From the NCBI GenBank assembly GCA_016215345.1, contig JACRKD010000035.1, positions 1 to 32,604 of the forward strand: a stretch of DNA of 32,604 nucleotides, given 5' to 3'. Position 1 is the first letter of the stretch. Every line of letters starts with the position of its first letter. The position numbers were made by a program, and so were the translations under genes. The notes beneath the pieces were generated by a model that worked only from the letters and a program-made list of their open reading frames with translations, did not search any database and was not told the DNA's origin. Source of the stretch: Candidatus Vogelbacteria bacterium (GTDB lineage Bacteria; Patescibacteriota; Minisyncoccia; Phycocordibacterales; UBA12445). This document shows, in pieces, positions 10,835 through 20,422 of this stretch.

Positions 10835-11602
10835 CTACTTAACTGATACAGCCGGGGCCAAAGAGATATTCGTAGTAGATGGATTCAAACTTTTAGCATC
10901 GCGCCAAACCGAAACGAGTTTGTCCACAAAATATTTTATACTAGTAACCGAAGAATCGTTCCCAATAATTGGGTAACTTATCTCTGAGATTGCGCAGTCA
11001 GACCCAGACAAACCAACAACGGGAATTTGAAGCCTCTTCGCTTCGGCAACGGCAATTTTTTCCTTACCGGAATCAATTACGAAAATCGCCGCCGGTAATC
11101 TTTTCATTCTTACAATGCCACCGAAATGCCTAAGGAGGTCAGAGGTTTCTTTATCGAGAAGAGTCCTTTCTTTTTTGGTATATATGTTGAGTTCACCCGA
11201 TTCCTTTTTGGCAAGCAGATCCTCAAGCCTAGCAATTCTTTTCCTGATTTCACCAAAATTCGTAAGAGTCCCACCAATCCATCTCTCCGCGACATAAGGC
11301 ATGTCCATCTTCTCCGCCGCTTCCACGACATAAGACCTGGCCTCTTTCTTGTTGCCAACCAAAAGAACCTGCTTACCCTCTTTAGAAATCTGCTCAATAA
11401 AGGTCATGGCGCGATCAAATGTCGCCAGAGTTTTTTCTAGATCTATGACATCCATTCGGTTTTTAGTGCCAAAAATATAATTCTTTACCGAAGAATTCCT
11501 CCTTGACTTGGAAAAACCAAAATGGGCGCCAGCCGCAAAAAGATCATCAACTGTTACTCCATAATTGCCCTTAACCCCATCCAAATTTTCGCCGGTTTTC
11601 AT
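10835..11602 (-). CDS. rpsB: 30S ribosomal protein S2
   Basis: AGAHFGFSKSRRN, YIFGTKNRMDVIDLEKT, AERWIGGTLTNFGEI; ATG at 11602 preferred over the track start at 11641. Confidence 0.96.
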   Translation of the reverse strand: MKTGENLDGVKGNYGVTVDDLFAAGAHFGFSKSRRNSSVKNYIFGTKNRMDVIDLEKTLATFDRAMTFIEQISKEGKQVLLVGNKKEARSYVVEAAEKMDMPYVAERWIGGTLTNFGEIRKRIARLEDLLAKKESGELNIYTKKERTLLDKETSDLLRHFGGIVRMKRLPAAIFVIDSGKEKIAVAEAKRLQIPVVGLSGSDCAISEISYPIIGNDSSVTSIKYFVDKLVSVWRDAKSLNPSTTNISLAPAVSVK

Positions 11603-11650
11603 ATGTGGAGAAAGTGTACCAAAACGAGGTCCGAATTGCAAGAGATGGCC

Positions 11651-13072
11651 TTAAAGCTGCCTAACCCGTCCACTAGGGTTATCAATCTGGAGAGGGATGG
11701 AAACAGTTTTTATACTCCCGCCGCTTCTGGGTGTGGCGAGAAGAACTACCGTGTAATCACCGGTTGAAAGAGACGTATCGGACACGCCAGGGTCCTGATT
11801 CTTAGTCAATTGCAAAACAATTGTCGCGCTTTCGGCCTGATCGGGGTCAAGATTGACAAAAGGTCCTGAAGTGGGAGCCTTGGTGAATATGGGGGTTACA
11901 AGCAGAGTTGATGGCGACGACGCACCAACCCCAGCCTTTATTGAATTATCTACATTGTAACTTATGTGATGGAAGGTTATGTCCACAGTACTACCGAAAG
12001 AAGAGACTTGTCCCGCTGGCTTACCGACCGCAATGGAAACCGTAGCCGGAATCGTCGTCGAATTTATACTCCTGACGAATCTGGCCGACATAGAACCCGA
12101 CGGTATAACAGTAAACTCTTTCGGACCGATAGTAATCGATCCCCCACAATCAGAAATCAACAGTGAATTACTGTCGATAGTAACGCTAGGGGCCGAAACA
12201 GACCCTGGAGTTCCATATGTAACAGTTATGGTATCAGTTCCTTGCCCGGAAGTAATTCCCGACCCAGTCCAAACGTAAGTATGAGCCACACCGTCCGCGG
12301 GAATAATTGAGGCCGTCCAGTTCACGGTTGCACCGACATTAATAACACTTGGGCTATGAGTGCACGATACAGATCTCGTATTGTTATTAGGAAGAGAATC
12401 AAGCATGCTCACGGCATAATTGCTTCCGCTAAGACTTATCCAACCGGGAAACTGTGGCGAAACATTATTACTGCTCAAATCCAGTTCCACTCCTCCCGCC
12501 CAAGCAAAGCCCGAAAATCTCTTCGTCGCAGAATCAAATACCCCCCCATAAGGCGCGCCGCCAGTTGTCAATCCAGATAAACTAACCCAGCCATCCCACC
12601 CACCACGGACAAAGTCATTTTTAAGTGGCCCGCTACAACCACTCTCAAACACGGAGCAAGCCCTGGCCCAACCCTTTAGTTTATTGTCCGGGGCCAGAAC
12701 GGGACCGGAGGCAATCTCTCCGCCGGTCGGATAGGCTGGCGCTGTTCCGGAAACATTGTCTTCACTACATAATTTGGTCTGCGTAGTGTTACCAACACTG
12801 GGATCTAATCGCCCACATCCAAAATTAATCCAGCCAATATTTGACGACCAAGCGTAACCGTTTAAATAGGAAGGAGTGACCGGATCATAATTATTCAGAT
12901 AAACATAGTAATTCGGATTAACGCCGCTAAAACTAATCCAGCCAATATTTGACGACCAAGCGTAACCGGACAGATACTTCACCACGCCGGCAGCCCTCGA
13001 GTTAGAGAAAAAGGAGGCAGTAATGAGAAATACGATAAAAACTAAAACGGCAGATAATGTCTTGTGTCTCAT
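11651..13072 (-). CDS. secreted/surface protein with GYAWSSNIGWISF repeats
   Basis: N-terminal signal peptide-like segment; repeats LSGYAWSSNIGWISFSG, LNGYAWSSNIGWINFGC plus more diverged GW(V/I)SLSG copies. Confidence 0.85.
   Translation of the reverse strand: MRHKTLSAVLVFIVFLITASFFSNSRAAGVVKYLSGYAWSSNIGWISFSGVNPNYYVYLNNYDPVTPSYLNGYAWSSNIGWINFGCGRLDPSVGNTTQTKLCSEDNVSGTAPAYPTGGEIASGPVLAPDNKLKGWARACSVFESGCSGPLKNDFVRGGWDGWVSLSGLTTGGAPYGGVFDSATKRFSGFAWAGGVELDLSSNNVSPQFPGWISLSGSNYAVSMLDSLPNNNTRSVSCTHSPSVINVGATVNWTASIIPADGVAHTYVWTGSGITSGQGTDTITVTYGTPGSVSAPSVTIDSNSLLISDCGGSITIGPKEFTVIPSGSMSARFVRSINSTTIPATVSIAVGKPAGQVSSFGSTVDITFHHISYNVDNSIKAGVGASSPSTLLVTPIFTKAPTSGPFVNLDPDQAESATIVLQLTKNQDPGVSDTSLSTGDYTVVLLATPRSGGSIKTVSIPLQIDNPSGRVRQL
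12826..12968. repeat. exact 35-bp direct repeat, period 108 bp, inside the surface-protein gene
   Basis: TAATCCAGCCAATATTTGACGACCAAGCGTAACCG at 12826-12860 and 12934-12968. Confidence 0.95.
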
Positions 13073-13098
13073 TGGTATATTATATCTAAACGAAAAAA

Positions 13099-14085
13099 TT
13101 AGTTTTCCACATCTTCTGCGTGAAGAACTCCCTTTTCCCCCGCACCCTTAAGCGCCTCTATAATTGGGTCCAAATTGCCAAGCATGATTTTCTCAATATT
13201 GTGCCAAGACTCTTTTATGCGGTGGTCGGTAACACGATCCTGGAGAACATTATAAGTTCTAATCTTTTCAGATCTATCGCCGGTTCCTATCTGGCCCTTT
13301 CTTTCTGAAGACAATTCTTTGGCCTCTTTTTCCTCCTGTAACTGCAAAAGCTTAGATGCAAGAATAGTCATGGCCTTCTCCCTGTTCTTAAGCTGGCTTC
13401 TCTCGCTTGTGCTGCGAATCATGATACCGGTCGGCTTGTGAAAAACTCTAACGGCTGTCTCAACCTTGTTAACATTCTGCCCACCGGCGCCGCCTGATCT
13501 GGAAAAATCCACATCAATATCACTATCTTTTATCTCGATCTTTTTATTCGGCCGGATAGGCATAACCGCGACAGACGCCGTTGAAGTATGAACTCTCCCC
13601 TGCTTCTCGGTTGCCGGAACTCTTTGAACTCTATGCACCCCCATTTCGTATTTTAAACTGGAATAAACGCCCCTTCCCTTTATTTCGAAAGTGGCCTCCT
13701 TATAACCGCCGAGTGGAGCCCGTGACACATCTACCGGCTTCCAAGACCAACCCTTAAGCGTGGCGTACTTCTCATACATTTCCGCGAGCTCCATCGCAAA
13801 AATGGCAGCCTCTTCCCCCCCGGCGCCGGCCCGAACTTCCAAAATCATCTCTTTATGGTCATCATCGGCCACAGTTTCCTCTCCCGCGATAGCCTCTATA
13901 TTTTTTATTATCGCGCTACGAGCCACCTCGAGATTGTTTATTTCATCTTCGGCAATACCAATTATGCTAGGATCACTGGCGACAAGGTCCCTGGCTTCCG
14001 AAATCTCTTTTACTATACGATCGTATTCCTTAAAGAGATAAGTGGTTTTGAGATTGTTCCTATATTGTTCAATATCCGTACTCAT
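13099..14085 (-). CDS. prfA: peptide chain release factor 1
   Basis: [20 protein letters not shown] (GGQ), [26 protein letters not shown]. Confidence 0.97.
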   Translation of the reverse strand: MSTDIEQYRNNLKTTYLFKEYDRIVKEISEARDLVASDPSIIGIAEDEINNLEVARSAIIKNIEAIAGEETVADDDHKEMILEVRAGAGGEEAAIFAMELAEMYEKYATLKGWSWKPVDVSRAPLGGYKEATFEIKGRGVYSSLKYEMGVHRVQRVPATEKQGRVHTSTASVAVMPIRPNKKIEIKDSDIDVDFSRSGGAGGQNVNKVETAVRVFHKPTGIMIRSTSERSQLKNREKAMTILASKLLQLQEEKEAKELSSERKGQIGTGDRSEKIRTYNVLQDRVTDHRIKESWHNIEKIMLGNLDPIIEALKGAGEKGVLHAEDVEN

Positions 14086-14102
14086 TGGATTAAGTTTACA
14101 TT

Positions 14103-14142
14103 AAAAAAGTTTAGGCGCCTATTCTCGCGACTAAACTTTTTT
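14103..14142. terminator. bidirectional-looking terminator between rpmE and prfA
   Basis: AAAAAAGTTTAG-16 nt-CTAAACTTTTTT, perfect 12-bp arms. Confidence 0.8.
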
Positions 14143-14148
14143 AATTTG

Positions 14149-14412
14149 TTACTTAGATGTTTTAGCCTTCTTAGCTACCCTTGGAGCCTTTTTGGCCTTG
14201 GGAACGGTCGAGGCCTTAGCTTGTCTCGCCTTGAACTTCTCCACCCTGCCGGCCGTATCGACAACTCTGCCTTCGCCGGTGTAAAGTGGATGACAAGCGC
14301 TACAAATTTCAACTTTTATAGATTCTTTAGTCGAGCCAACAGTAAAAACGTTACCGCATGAACAGGTAACGGAAGCTTCTGGAAAATATTTAGGATGTAT
14401 GCCGTCCTTCAT
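14149..14412 (-). CDS. rpmE: 50S ribosomal protein L31 (zinc-type, basic C-terminal extension)
   Basis: [23 protein letters not shown] ... [10 protein letters not shown]. Confidence 0.96.
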   Translation of the reverse strand: MKDGIHPKYFPEASVTCSCGNVFTVGSTKESIKVEICSACHPLYTGEGRVVDTAGRVEKFKARQAKASTVPKAKKAPRVAKKAKTSK

Positions 14413-14458
14413 TGTCGGAACAATATACCAAAAAGTGGAAAATTATGCAAATTTCAGG

Positions 14459-15697
14459 CTAGTCCTTGCCCGGTACTACGCCCTTCGTCTCATAAAACCT
14501 TACCACCGCCCTTATCCTTTCGGGAAATTTTATAAGCGGTATATCGATCAGATGATAAACTAAAATTCCCCTGGGAACATCTCCTCCGCCGAAGGGCCCA
14601 GTCTCGAAGGCCACAGTTAACTCGTCCCTTATCTTCCGCATTAGGTTATCTACCTCATGCATTTCTAACTGATGAAATGGCCGTTTAAGGTGCGCATAGA
14701 GTGGGTCATCTATAAAGTTCGTAGCATCAATAGATGAACTGCCGCCTCGAATATAAGCAAGAACTTCATCTTTTATCGCCCGAAGTCCAGCATCCATCCT
14801 TTGAAAAGCGTAACCTTCACTGCTCATCTCAAGCGCCGAGAGATTGGCGCCGGAATAGTACATCTTTTTACCCAAGGGAGAGGCGTTTTCTATATCTCCA
14901 AAAAGCTTTTCTCCAACTGGGCCAGTGGTCGGTGTAAACATAGAGTGATTTATAAAGTGTTGTCTCTCGTGGCGAACAATACTGCTCCGGTGCTCCTTAT
15001 CGCGATTACCATAAATTATAAGCAAATCAGCACCTACCTCCGGTGAGCGGATGGCGCGATGAAACTCTCCGCCGCTTTCTCTCGCGCTTCCCTTAAAGTT
15101 TTTATAATCTTCAGCGTCAGACAAATAAACCAAAAGGTACCCCTCAATCCTCTCCACTTGTACAAGTCCTCGCGGTTCATTTTTCGTCTTCAACTTAAAC
15201 AACTCTTTGCCCAAGAGTCTGGCCATCGCCCAAGACCTTGTCTTATCCAAAACAGTTTTAATGCCTCTTTGCGCAAGTAAAGTCTTAAGTTTAAGTTCAG
15301 CCCTCTTGGCTTCAACTTTTTTATTCAAATAGTTACCGACAACGCCTAAAACCGCGGCCTCCTTATAAACAATCTTCTGCTTCGCTCGCGCGTTATTGTT
15401 CACCCGCTTCTGGGTATTCAGCACCAGATGGTCCTCGGCCAAACTGTCGTCTCCTCTTACAATATGTTCACGTTCCAGCTGTTGTAAAATTGGTTCAAGC
15501 GCCTTCGTGGCTTTTTTCTCGATCATCTCACTATCAGAAGTTACAATCGTTGGATATTCGCCTGTGTCGGGAATCTCTTCTCCTAAAATACGTTCTATCT
15601 CCATGGCAACAAGCGCGCCCTCATGACGCTTTTCCATAAGTTCCATAAACCTATCCTTTAGCTCCGGTATTTTTATTGTTAAAACAGCTTCTTTCAT
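14459..15697 (-). CDS. hypothetical protein with HExxH putative zinc-metallopeptidase motif
   Basis: VRHERQHFINHSMF (HExxH) and downstream KDEVLAY; no family recognised with certainty. Confidence 0.6.
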   Translation of the reverse strand: MKEAVLTIKIPELKDRFMELMEKRHEGALVAMEIERILGEEIPDTGEYPTIVTSDSEMIEKKATKALEPILQQLEREHIVRGDDSLAEDHLVLNTQKRVNNNARAKQKIVYKEAAVLGVVGNYLNKKVEAKRAELKLKTLLAQRGIKTVLDKTRSWAMARLLGKELFKLKTKNEPRGLVQVERIEGYLLVYLSDAEDYKNFKGSARESGGEFHRAIRSPEVGADLLIIYGNRDKEHRSSIVRHERQHFINHSMFTPTTGPVGEKLFGDIENASPLGKKMYYSGANLSALEMSSEGYAFQRMDAGLRAIKDEVLAYIRGGSSSIDATNFIDDPLYAHLKRPFHQLEMHEVDNLMRKIRDELTVAFETGPFGGGDVPRGILVYHLIDIPLIKFPERIRAVVRFYETKGVVPGKD

Positions 15698-15709
15698 CGG
15701 TTCATTCTA

Positions 15710-17104
15710 CTACTGCGCGTCGATAACATCTATATCCTTCTGAAATTCATTAGCGCGATTGGCAACGCTTGCGCCATAACCCTTCATGTGCTTTTTCCAG
15801 TTACCGCCGGAATAATATTTCGCGGCGGCGCAACTTTCTCGAGAAAAGGTCGTCTGATAAATCCTTTCGCAACCGGCCAAGGCATCATTCAAGTAAAGAG
15901 CGGTCGCGATAAAAGCGTCACGATTGTCGAAAGGAGAGGCAAAAGGTGAGCCGGTTATACTCTCTACCCTGCGCTTATAGCCGGTCTGCGCGCCTATATC
16001 CCACCAGGTTTTTGGCATAAATTGAGAGGGGCCCATTGCGCCTCCATACTGACCATCTCTGGAAATAGGGCAAGAAACAGGGGTGGTACCGGGATCTCGG
16101 TCAAGATTTTGAACAATATATAGGAACGACGCCTTCTGACTATTGGCCATTACCGTGCCACTGCTGTTTTTCCACGCTTGATTGTAAAAACATCGGCCGA
16201 TATTTTTACCAACCACACCATCTAGGCCCGACTCTTGCGTAAGTATGGAAAGAATAAAGGCGGAACGCACCCCGAGCGCATTTTCCGCGAGCCTTACAAT
16301 TTTTAAGGCGTCGGCAAATTTTAACTCTCCTCCGCCTGTAATTCTCAAGATTCTATTTTTTATCTCATTCGCCAATTTTTGTTTCTCCGTCAAAATCTTT
16401 TGATAAATCTTTTCCTGGCCCTTCGCGTCCTTGAGAATACTTGACTTTTCCCTCTCTAAAACCTGAAGCTGCCGATTCTCTATCTCCTGTTTTGCCTTGA
16501 GCGTCCTCTCTCTTTCTGTTCTTGCTTCAAGCTCTCTTTTGTGCCTTTGTTCTTCGGCGCGAGCGCCCCTGATTTGTTCGAAAGTTTCATTGATAGACCG
16601 CTGGAGAAGTTCAAAAGTTCCAAGGTCTTGGTAAAAGTCTGATATATTTCTATCGTTCAACAGAAGCTCCGCAATAGAAGTCGACTCAACTTCATCCGTC
16701 CTTCGAAGCAGTTCCGCCGTGGATCTCTCCAGATCGGAAATTTTCCCACCCAGCTCTTCAATTGTTTCATTCTTGTCGTCTATTTCGTTGCTCAAATTGA
16801 GTATCGCTATATTACGGGCTTTTATCTCAAGCTTACTTTTGTCTATCTTATGACCAAGAATCGCCATATCGCGCTCAAGGTTGGTGGACTCTCTTTGTTT
16901 ATTTTGAAGCGCTTGCTGTTGTAGGGCTATCTCTTCTTCACATTGTTTTAAACGCGACTGAAGCATCTCCGGGGTTTCATTCTGAAACACCGTATCGCAA
17001 GTGGCTTCGGCAAAAGTCTGTTTTGTGGACACAAAAGACAGCCCAACAAAAAGAGGTATTACAAATAAAAGATTCGTAATTTTAAAAGCCATGCTAAAGG
17101 GCAC
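15710..17104 (-). CDS. secreted coiled-coil protein with C-terminal lytic transglycosylase domain
   Basis: Signal-like N-terminus, long coiled coil, then LTQESGLDGVVGKN ... GAMGPSQFMPKTWWD; start GTG 17104 or ATG 17092. Confidence 0.88.
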   Translation of the reverse strand: MPFSMAFKITNLLFVIPLFVGLSFVSTKQTFAEATCDTVFQNETPEMLQSRLKQCEEEIALQQQALQNKQRESTNLERDMAILGHKIDKSKLEIKARNIAILNLSNEIDDKNETIEELGGKISDLERSTAELLRRTDEVESTSIAELLLNDRNISDFYQDLGTFELLQRSINETFEQIRGARAEEQRHKRELEARTERERTLKAKQEIENRQLQVLEREKSSILKDAKGQEKIYQKILTEKQKLANEIKNRILRITGGGELKFADALKIVRLAENALGVRSAFILSILTQESGLDGVVGKNIGRCFYNQAWKNSSGTVMANSQKASFLYIVQNLDRDPGTTPVSCPISRDGQYGGAMGPSQFMPKTWWDIGAQTGYKRRVESITGSPFASPFDNRDAFIATALYLNDALAGCERIYQTTFSRESCAAAKYYSGGNWKKHMKGYGASVANRANEFQKDIDVIDAQ

Positions 17105-17118
17105 ATGTTGTGCCCTTT
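17096..17118 (-). promoter_or_regulatory. hairpin/palindrome overlapping the translation start of the transglycosylase gene
   Basis: AAAGGGCACA-TGT-TGTGCCCTTT, preceded on the minus strand by GATATAAT. Confidence 0.55.
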
Positions 17119-17163
17119 AATTATATCAGAAAAAAATTATTGGAAGTAAGAGTGACGCTGGAT

Positions 17164-17841
17164 TTATTTTTTAGGAGCTGGGGCCTTGTCGCCGTCAGCT
17201 GAAGCCTCCGCATCTTCTCCCTCTTCTGGCTTCTTGCCCTTCTTCTCAACCTCTATGGCCGTTAAGTCTGGGGGGGCAACCTCCTCAACTTCATCTTTAC
17301 CGACCGAGACAAGCGCGACAACACCGTCTTGAGAACCGACGATGGTAACACCATTCGGCAATTTGATATTCTTTACAAACACTCGATCCTCGAGCTTCTC
17401 GAGTCCAGAGACATCTGCAACAAGCTCGTGGGGCAGATCGGCCGGCAGGGCCTCAACTTCAACCTCGTGCAAAACCTTAACCATGACTCCGCTGAAAGTT
17501 TTGACGGCTGGAGCCACCCCTTCAAATCTAATAGGTATATAAACCTTGATCAGCTGATCAGCCTTCACCAAATAGAAATCTGCGTGGAGAGGTTGTCCGG
17601 TAACTGCGTGAAAGCTTACATCCTGCACCAAAACATCTTTCTTGCCGGCATCCGTATCCAGCTTTATAACCGAAGATTCCCCGGCCTTTTTCCAAACCGT
17701 AACGAATTCTTGAGAATTTACTGTGAGAGGCAACGCTGACTCGCCGGCTCCGTAAACGACAACGGGCAAATCGCCGGCAGACCTTATCGATCGAACCCTC
17801 TTGCCCAGTATCTCTCGCTTTCTGGCCTTAAGTTCTAACAT
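17164..17841 (-). CDS. rplY: 50S ribosomal protein L25/general stress protein Ctc
   Basis: LELKARKREILGKRVRSIRSAGDLPVVVYG; TL5-like C-terminal domain with acidic tail. Confidence 0.95.
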   Translation of the reverse strand: MLELKARKREILGKRVRSIRSAGDLPVVVYGAGESALPLTVNSQEFVTVWKKAGESSVIKLDTDAGKKDVLVQDVSFHAVTGQPLHADFYLVKADQLIKVYIPIRFEGVAPAVKTFSGVMVKVLHEVEVEALPADLPHELVADVSGLEKLEDRVFVKNIKLPNGVTIVGSQDGVVALVSVGKDEVEEVAPPDLTAIEVEKKGKKPEEGEDAEASADGDKAPAPKK

Positions 17842-17876
17842 GGTTTGTCATTATATATTTTTACGCATAAATGTCA

Positions 17877-17906
17877 ACAAAAAAAACCGCCGGGGGTTAG
17901 CCGGCA
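17877..17906 (-). terminator. rho-independent terminator after the small membrane ORF
   Basis: Minus strand CTGCCGG-CTAACCC-CCGGCGG-TTTTTTTT. Confidence 0.8.
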
Positions 17907-17940
17907 GTCTGAAGGACTCTTGAGTCGTAGTTGTGACGCC

Positions 17941-18114
17941 TCAAAACCTAGGGTCGTTTTGAGCCTCTATTGCGACCCCATCACGCTCCAGCCTTCTCGT
18001 CGAAATTTTCTTGCGCTTGTCAATGAAGAGACAAATTATGAGACAAAAAACCAGAATCCAAAGAAGTAACTTAGCAAGACCGCCGAGCTCCGTCTTCACT
18101 TGCTCCCAAGTCAA
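17941..18114 (-). CDS. 57-aa single-TM small protein (TTG start)
   Basis: RBS AAGGAAGGTGGG then TTG; LTWEQVKTELGGLAKLLLWILVFCLIICLFIDKRKKISTRRLERDGVAIEAQNDPRF*; followed by a terminator; absent from the ORF track. Confidence 0.6.
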   Translation of the reverse strand: MTWEQVKTELGGLAKLLLWILVFCLIICLFIDKRKKISTRRLERDGVAIEAQNDPRF

Positions 18115-18247
18115 CTTCCCACCTTCCTTTCAGATCAATGTTTAAAAGTCTATCTACCGCCCCGAGAATCTACTAAAAGCATATCACATAGATAGAAAAA
18201 GTTAATATGACTTATGGAGACTTTCCGGCATAACCAACCCGGTGTCT

Positions 18248-19129
18248 CTAGCTAATTCCATTAAACAATTTTAATTTTTTTGTAACGACTTCCTCGACAG
18301 CCTTAACCGAATTGGCGAGAAGTTTATATGGAGCAATCTCATCCGGATTTTCCGCCAGACTTGTCATCAAGGCTTTTCTCCATGCCACCCTAATCTCCGT
18401 ACTAATGTGAACAATGAGGAGCCCAACCGCGATCCCCTTCGTAAAATTTTCGTCCTTAAGTCCCGAACCACCATGAAGAACAGGGTGGGCGTTAAGTGCC
18501 CTTTGTATCTCTGACAGCCTTTGAATATTTATATCCGGATCGTACCCTTCTCGCATCTGTCCATGTATACTTCCGATCGCGGGAGAAAATAAATCAACAC
18601 CGGTTTCGGTAACAAATCTTTCCGCGTCTTCAACGGTCGTCAGTTGGTTAAGTCCGATACTTGCTCCTTCAGGAATAGCATCTAGAATTTTCGACGAACT
18701 TCCTATATAGCCAAGTTCCCCCTCAACTAAAGTCTCTCGCTCTTCTTTCTCTGCGACGGCCCTCGCGTAATCAACACACTGTTTTGTGATTTTTATATTT
18801 TCTTCAAGTGGCAACTTTGCGCCATCAAAGATTGCAGAATCGTAACCGAGATCTATCGCCTCTTTAACCCGCTCAAAAGAGTATGTGTGGTCAGCATTTA
18901 TAAAAATCGGATAACTAAATTCATCGCGGATACTCTCGACGAGATGAACCGCCTGGCTAACTCCTATAAAATCCCGCTCCTTTTCAGAAACTCCTATTGT
19001 AACCGGCACATTTAAATTTCTGGCAGAATTAAAAACAGCCCAAAGCTGGTCTATCGTGGAAATATTAAAGTGTCCTATGGCGACCTTTTTTTTCTCCGCA
19101 TCTTTTATGGCTTCTCTTAATGTAATCAT
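18248..19129 (-). CDS. fba: class II fructose-bisphosphate aldolase
   Basis: VAIGHFNIST, NADHTYSFE, FDGAKLP, EGELGYIG, VLHGGSG. Confidence 0.95.
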   Translation of the reverse strand: MITLREAIKDAEKKKVAIGHFNISTIDQLWAVFNSARNLNVPVTIGVSEKERDFIGVSQAVHLVESIRDEFSYPIFINADHTYSFERVKEAIDLGYDSAIFDGAKLPLEENIKITKQCVDYARAVAEKEERETLVEGELGYIGSSSKILDAIPEGASIGLNQLTTVEDAERFVTETGVDLFSPAIGSIHGQMREGYDPDINIQRLSEIQRALNAHPVLHGGSGLKDENFTKGIAVGLLIVHISTEIRVAWRKALMTSLAENPDEIAPYKLLANSVKAVEEVVTKKLKLFNGIS

Positions 19130-19175
19130 AGGAATATTTTAGCAGAATCCAACCCAATATGCTATAATCGAGCGG

Positions 19176-20165
19176 ATGAAGAATTTCGATTTTGTAGGAA
19201 TTGGAGACATTGTTACTGACGCTTTTATCAGACTCCGTGATGCTGATTTGCATCTGGACGAAGCCAAACAACAACAAGAACTTTGTGTTAGATTTGGCGA
19301 CAAGATACCATATAAATTCGTTAAGATCGTCCCTGCAGTCGGGAACGCTACTAACGCCTGTGTCGCGGCTTCTCGTCTGGGGCTTAACTCGGCCTACATC
19401 ACCAACCAAGGAGACGACATGATTGGTAAAGAAAATATTAAGGCGCTCGAAGAAGACCGCGTGTCAACAGACTATGTTTTTTCACACACAGGTATAAAGA
19501 GTAACTACCATTATGTTCTCTGGTATGGAGCGGACCGAACAATCCTTATAAAACACGAGGTGTATCCATACATCATGCCGCAAGATTTTACCACTAAATG
19601 GCTGTATTTAAGTTCCCTCGGCTCAACTTCTGAACTATTTCATGCGGATATAGAAAGGTATCTGGAGGCCTTCCCAAACACAAAGCTCGCCTTCCAGCCG
19701 GGGACATTCCAGATATCTCTTGGTATCGATAAATTAAAAAATATTTACGCCAAATCGGAAATTTTCTTTTGCAACAAAGATGAGGCGCAAAGAATTTTAA
19801 GTAATAAGGAAGAAGACCCTAAAAAACTTTCGGATGCCATGAGATCTCTCGGACCTAAAATAGTTGTTATAACCGATGGACCAGCAGGTGCTTATGCCTT
19901 TGATGGCGCAAACTACTGGTTTGTTCCAGCTTACCCAGATCCGGCCCCACCCCTTTCTCGGACTGGCGCAGGAGATTCATTCTCTTCAACGGTGACTGCC
20001 GCTCTCGCCTTAGGTAAACCTCTCGAAGAAGCCCTTCTGTGGGGACCCGTAAACTCGGCGTATGTTGTACAAAAGATAGGCGCAAGGAAAGGACTACTTC
20101 ATCGTGAAGAATTAGAAAAACTTCTCGCTTCGGCTCCAGAAACTTACAAACTCAAGACAATTTAA
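19176..20165 (+). CDS. PfkB/ribokinase-family carbohydrate kinase
   Basis: VGIGDIVTDAF, VGNATNACVAASRLG, VITDGPAGAYAFDG, RTGAGDSFSSTVTAALALG. Confidence 0.92.
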   Translation: MKNFDFVGIGDIVTDAFIRLRDADLHLDEAKQQQELCVRFGDKIPYKFVKIVPAVGNATNACVAASRLGLNSAYITNQGDDMIGKENIKALEEDRVSTDYVFSHTGIKSNYHYVLWYGADRTILIKHEVYPYIMPQDFTTKWLYLSSLGSTSELFHADIERYLEAFPNTKLAFQPGTFQISLGIDKLKNIYAKSEIFFCNKDEAQRILSNKEEDPKKLSDAMRSLGPKIVVITDGPAGAYAFDGANYWFVPAYPDPAPPLSRTGAGDSFSSTVTAALALGKPLEEALLWGPVNSAYVVQKIGARKGLLHREELEKLLASAPETYKLKTI

Positions 20166-20422
20166 AGATGGCCACTACACACAGGTCGGTCCTGTGTGTA
20201 GTTTGAAATAAAAGTAAATCTAGGACCCTTATATTCAGGCTTATCAACTTCCTCAAACCACATAGAGGCTGGTCGAACCCAAAAATCACCAGTGGGTTCT
20301 TTATCGGGAGTCAGATGTTCGTATACAACAAACTCTTCGAGGGTTTCTGAATGTTTTGCCACAGAATGAACCTTATATAGTCCACCCTTAAAATGTTCGT
20401 AAGTTCCTGGTCTTATTTCCAT
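20162..20422 (-). CDS. DUF1653-family protein
   Basis: RPGTYEHFKGGLYKVHSVAKHSETLEEFVVYEHL ... WVRPASMWFEEV; ATG in TGATG overlap with the upstream reading frame. Confidence 0.85.
   Translation of the reverse strand: MEIRPGTYEHFKGGLYKVHSVAKHSETLEEFVVYEHLTPDKEPTGDFWVRPASMWFEEVDKPEYKGPRFTFISNYTQDRPVCSGHL
20175..20201. terminator. perfect 11-bp hairpin between pfkB-like and DUF1653 genes
   Basis: CTACACACAGG-TCGGT-CCTGTGTGTAG; lies inside the DUF1653 C-terminal coding end. Confidence 0.65.
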
